From: Chitinophagaceae bacterium | Lineage (GTDB): Bacteria > Bacteroidota > Bacteroidia > Chitinophagales > Chitinophagaceae | DNA: 64,000 nt | Direction: 5' to 3' | Assembly: GCA_023957575.1 (NCBI GenBank) | Contig: JAMLGU010000001.1 | Coordinates: 620,001 to 684,000, forward strand | Shown here: piece after piece, positions 63,764 to 64,000 of the stretch | How the letters are laid out: the number at the start of each line of letters is the position of its first letter | Numbering within the stretch: the first letter of the stretch is position 1 | The notes under the pieces: model-generated | What the model was told of the DNA's origin: nothing | What the model saw: only the letters and a program-made list of their open reading frames with translations | The model's database searches: none | Position numbers and translations under genes: made by a program

Positions 63764-64000
63764 ATGGATGTTTCAAAAGAAATTGAGTTTCAGACTACCC
63801 GAAGTGGTGGCAAAGGCGGTCAAAATGTGAACAAGGTAGAAACTGCAGTGATAGCCGCATTTCATATCAATCATTCGTTATTACTAAATGGTGAGCAAAA
63901 GTTGATACTGATTCAGAAGTTGTCAAACAGAATGAATAAAGAAGGATTTTTGCAGGTCAAGTCTCAAACTTACCGTACTCAACTTGAGAATAGGGAAGAG
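63764..64000 (+). CDS. arfB: ArfB-like peptidyl-tRNA hydrolase (ribosome rescue), 5' part
   Basis: The frame is open from ATG 63764 to the window edge (79 codons). It begins MDVSKEIEFQTTRSGGKGGQ and continues NVNKVET, which is the class I release-factor GGQ motif used to hydrolyse peptidyl-tRNA. The lack of any codon-recognition domain before it fits ArfB/YaeJ, which frees ribosomes stalled without a stop codon. The basic C-terminal tail lies outside the window. It is 23 bases after the DUF2207 gene on the same strand. Confidence 0.88.
   Translation, partial: MDVSKEIEFQTTRSGGKGGQNVNKVETAVIAAFHINHSLLLNGEQKLILIQKLSNRMNKEGFLQVKSQTYRTQLENREE

Overview
This is an AT-rich chromosomal window from a member of the Bacteroidota, most likely the Chitinophagaceae or a close relative. 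The support is: two SusC/SusD pairs, many Sec signal peptides ending in AQ and lipoproteins with a Cys-Lys/Ser N-terminus, weak Shine-Dalgarno sites, promoter elements of the TAnnTTTG type, an Mrp protein without the CPxC motif, a PafA-type phosphatase, and two GH29 fucosidases. The genus cannot be fixed from the sequence. No rRNA, tRNA or CRISPR array was seen.

Layout. 1-2.9 kb: the 3' end of an unknown gene and three small lipoprotein genes. 2.9-4.6 kb: a repeat-dominated gap with four and a half copies of a 116-bp tandem repeat, a short C-terminal gene remnant and several simple-sequence tracts. 4.6-9.5 kb: a GT2 glycosyltransferase, three 58-bp palindromic repeats, a secreted LacZ-type beta-galactosidase, and a ~310-bp element with nested perfect helices. 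9.7-14.4 kb: a secreted protein with a possible clan-CD peptidase-like end, a GH3-family adenylating enzyme and FabG. 14.5-16.4 kb: a decay zone in which a truncated hsdR and a dead IS200-type element lie between an antitoxin-like gene and a PIN toxin fragment. 16.7-22.8 kb: two universal stress proteins, a MazEF pair, a two-PDZ protein, a lipoprotein and a voltage-gated potassium channel with a zinc ribbon.

23-38.9 kb: tandem M28 peptidases, recO, an MMPL/RND transporter, then two SusCD pairs. The two susC promoters share a LacI-type palindrome placed exactly 21 bp before the -7 element, so they are probably controlled together. 38.9-46 kb: a peptide-use group (OPT transporter, PepD dipeptidase, MFS transporter, POT transporter). 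46-55 kb: a secreted hydrolase group (propeller-toroid protein, PafA phosphatase, DHDPS-family aldolase, WG-repeat protein, two GH29 fucosidases). 55-64 kb: mostly housekeeping genes (Mrp, ECF sigma with a membrane partner, MazG, Dtd), then a GMC oxidoreductase with a Tat-exported small subunit, LemA with a DUF2207 protein, and the start of an ArfB-like ribosome rescue hydrolase.

Taken together the window describes a glycan- and peptide-scavenging heterotroph. Outer-membrane SusCD uptake, periplasmic glycosidases, peptidases and peptide permeases would feed one another. The accessory interest lies in the repeats and in the broken defence and toxin-antitoxin genes rather than in an intact new system.
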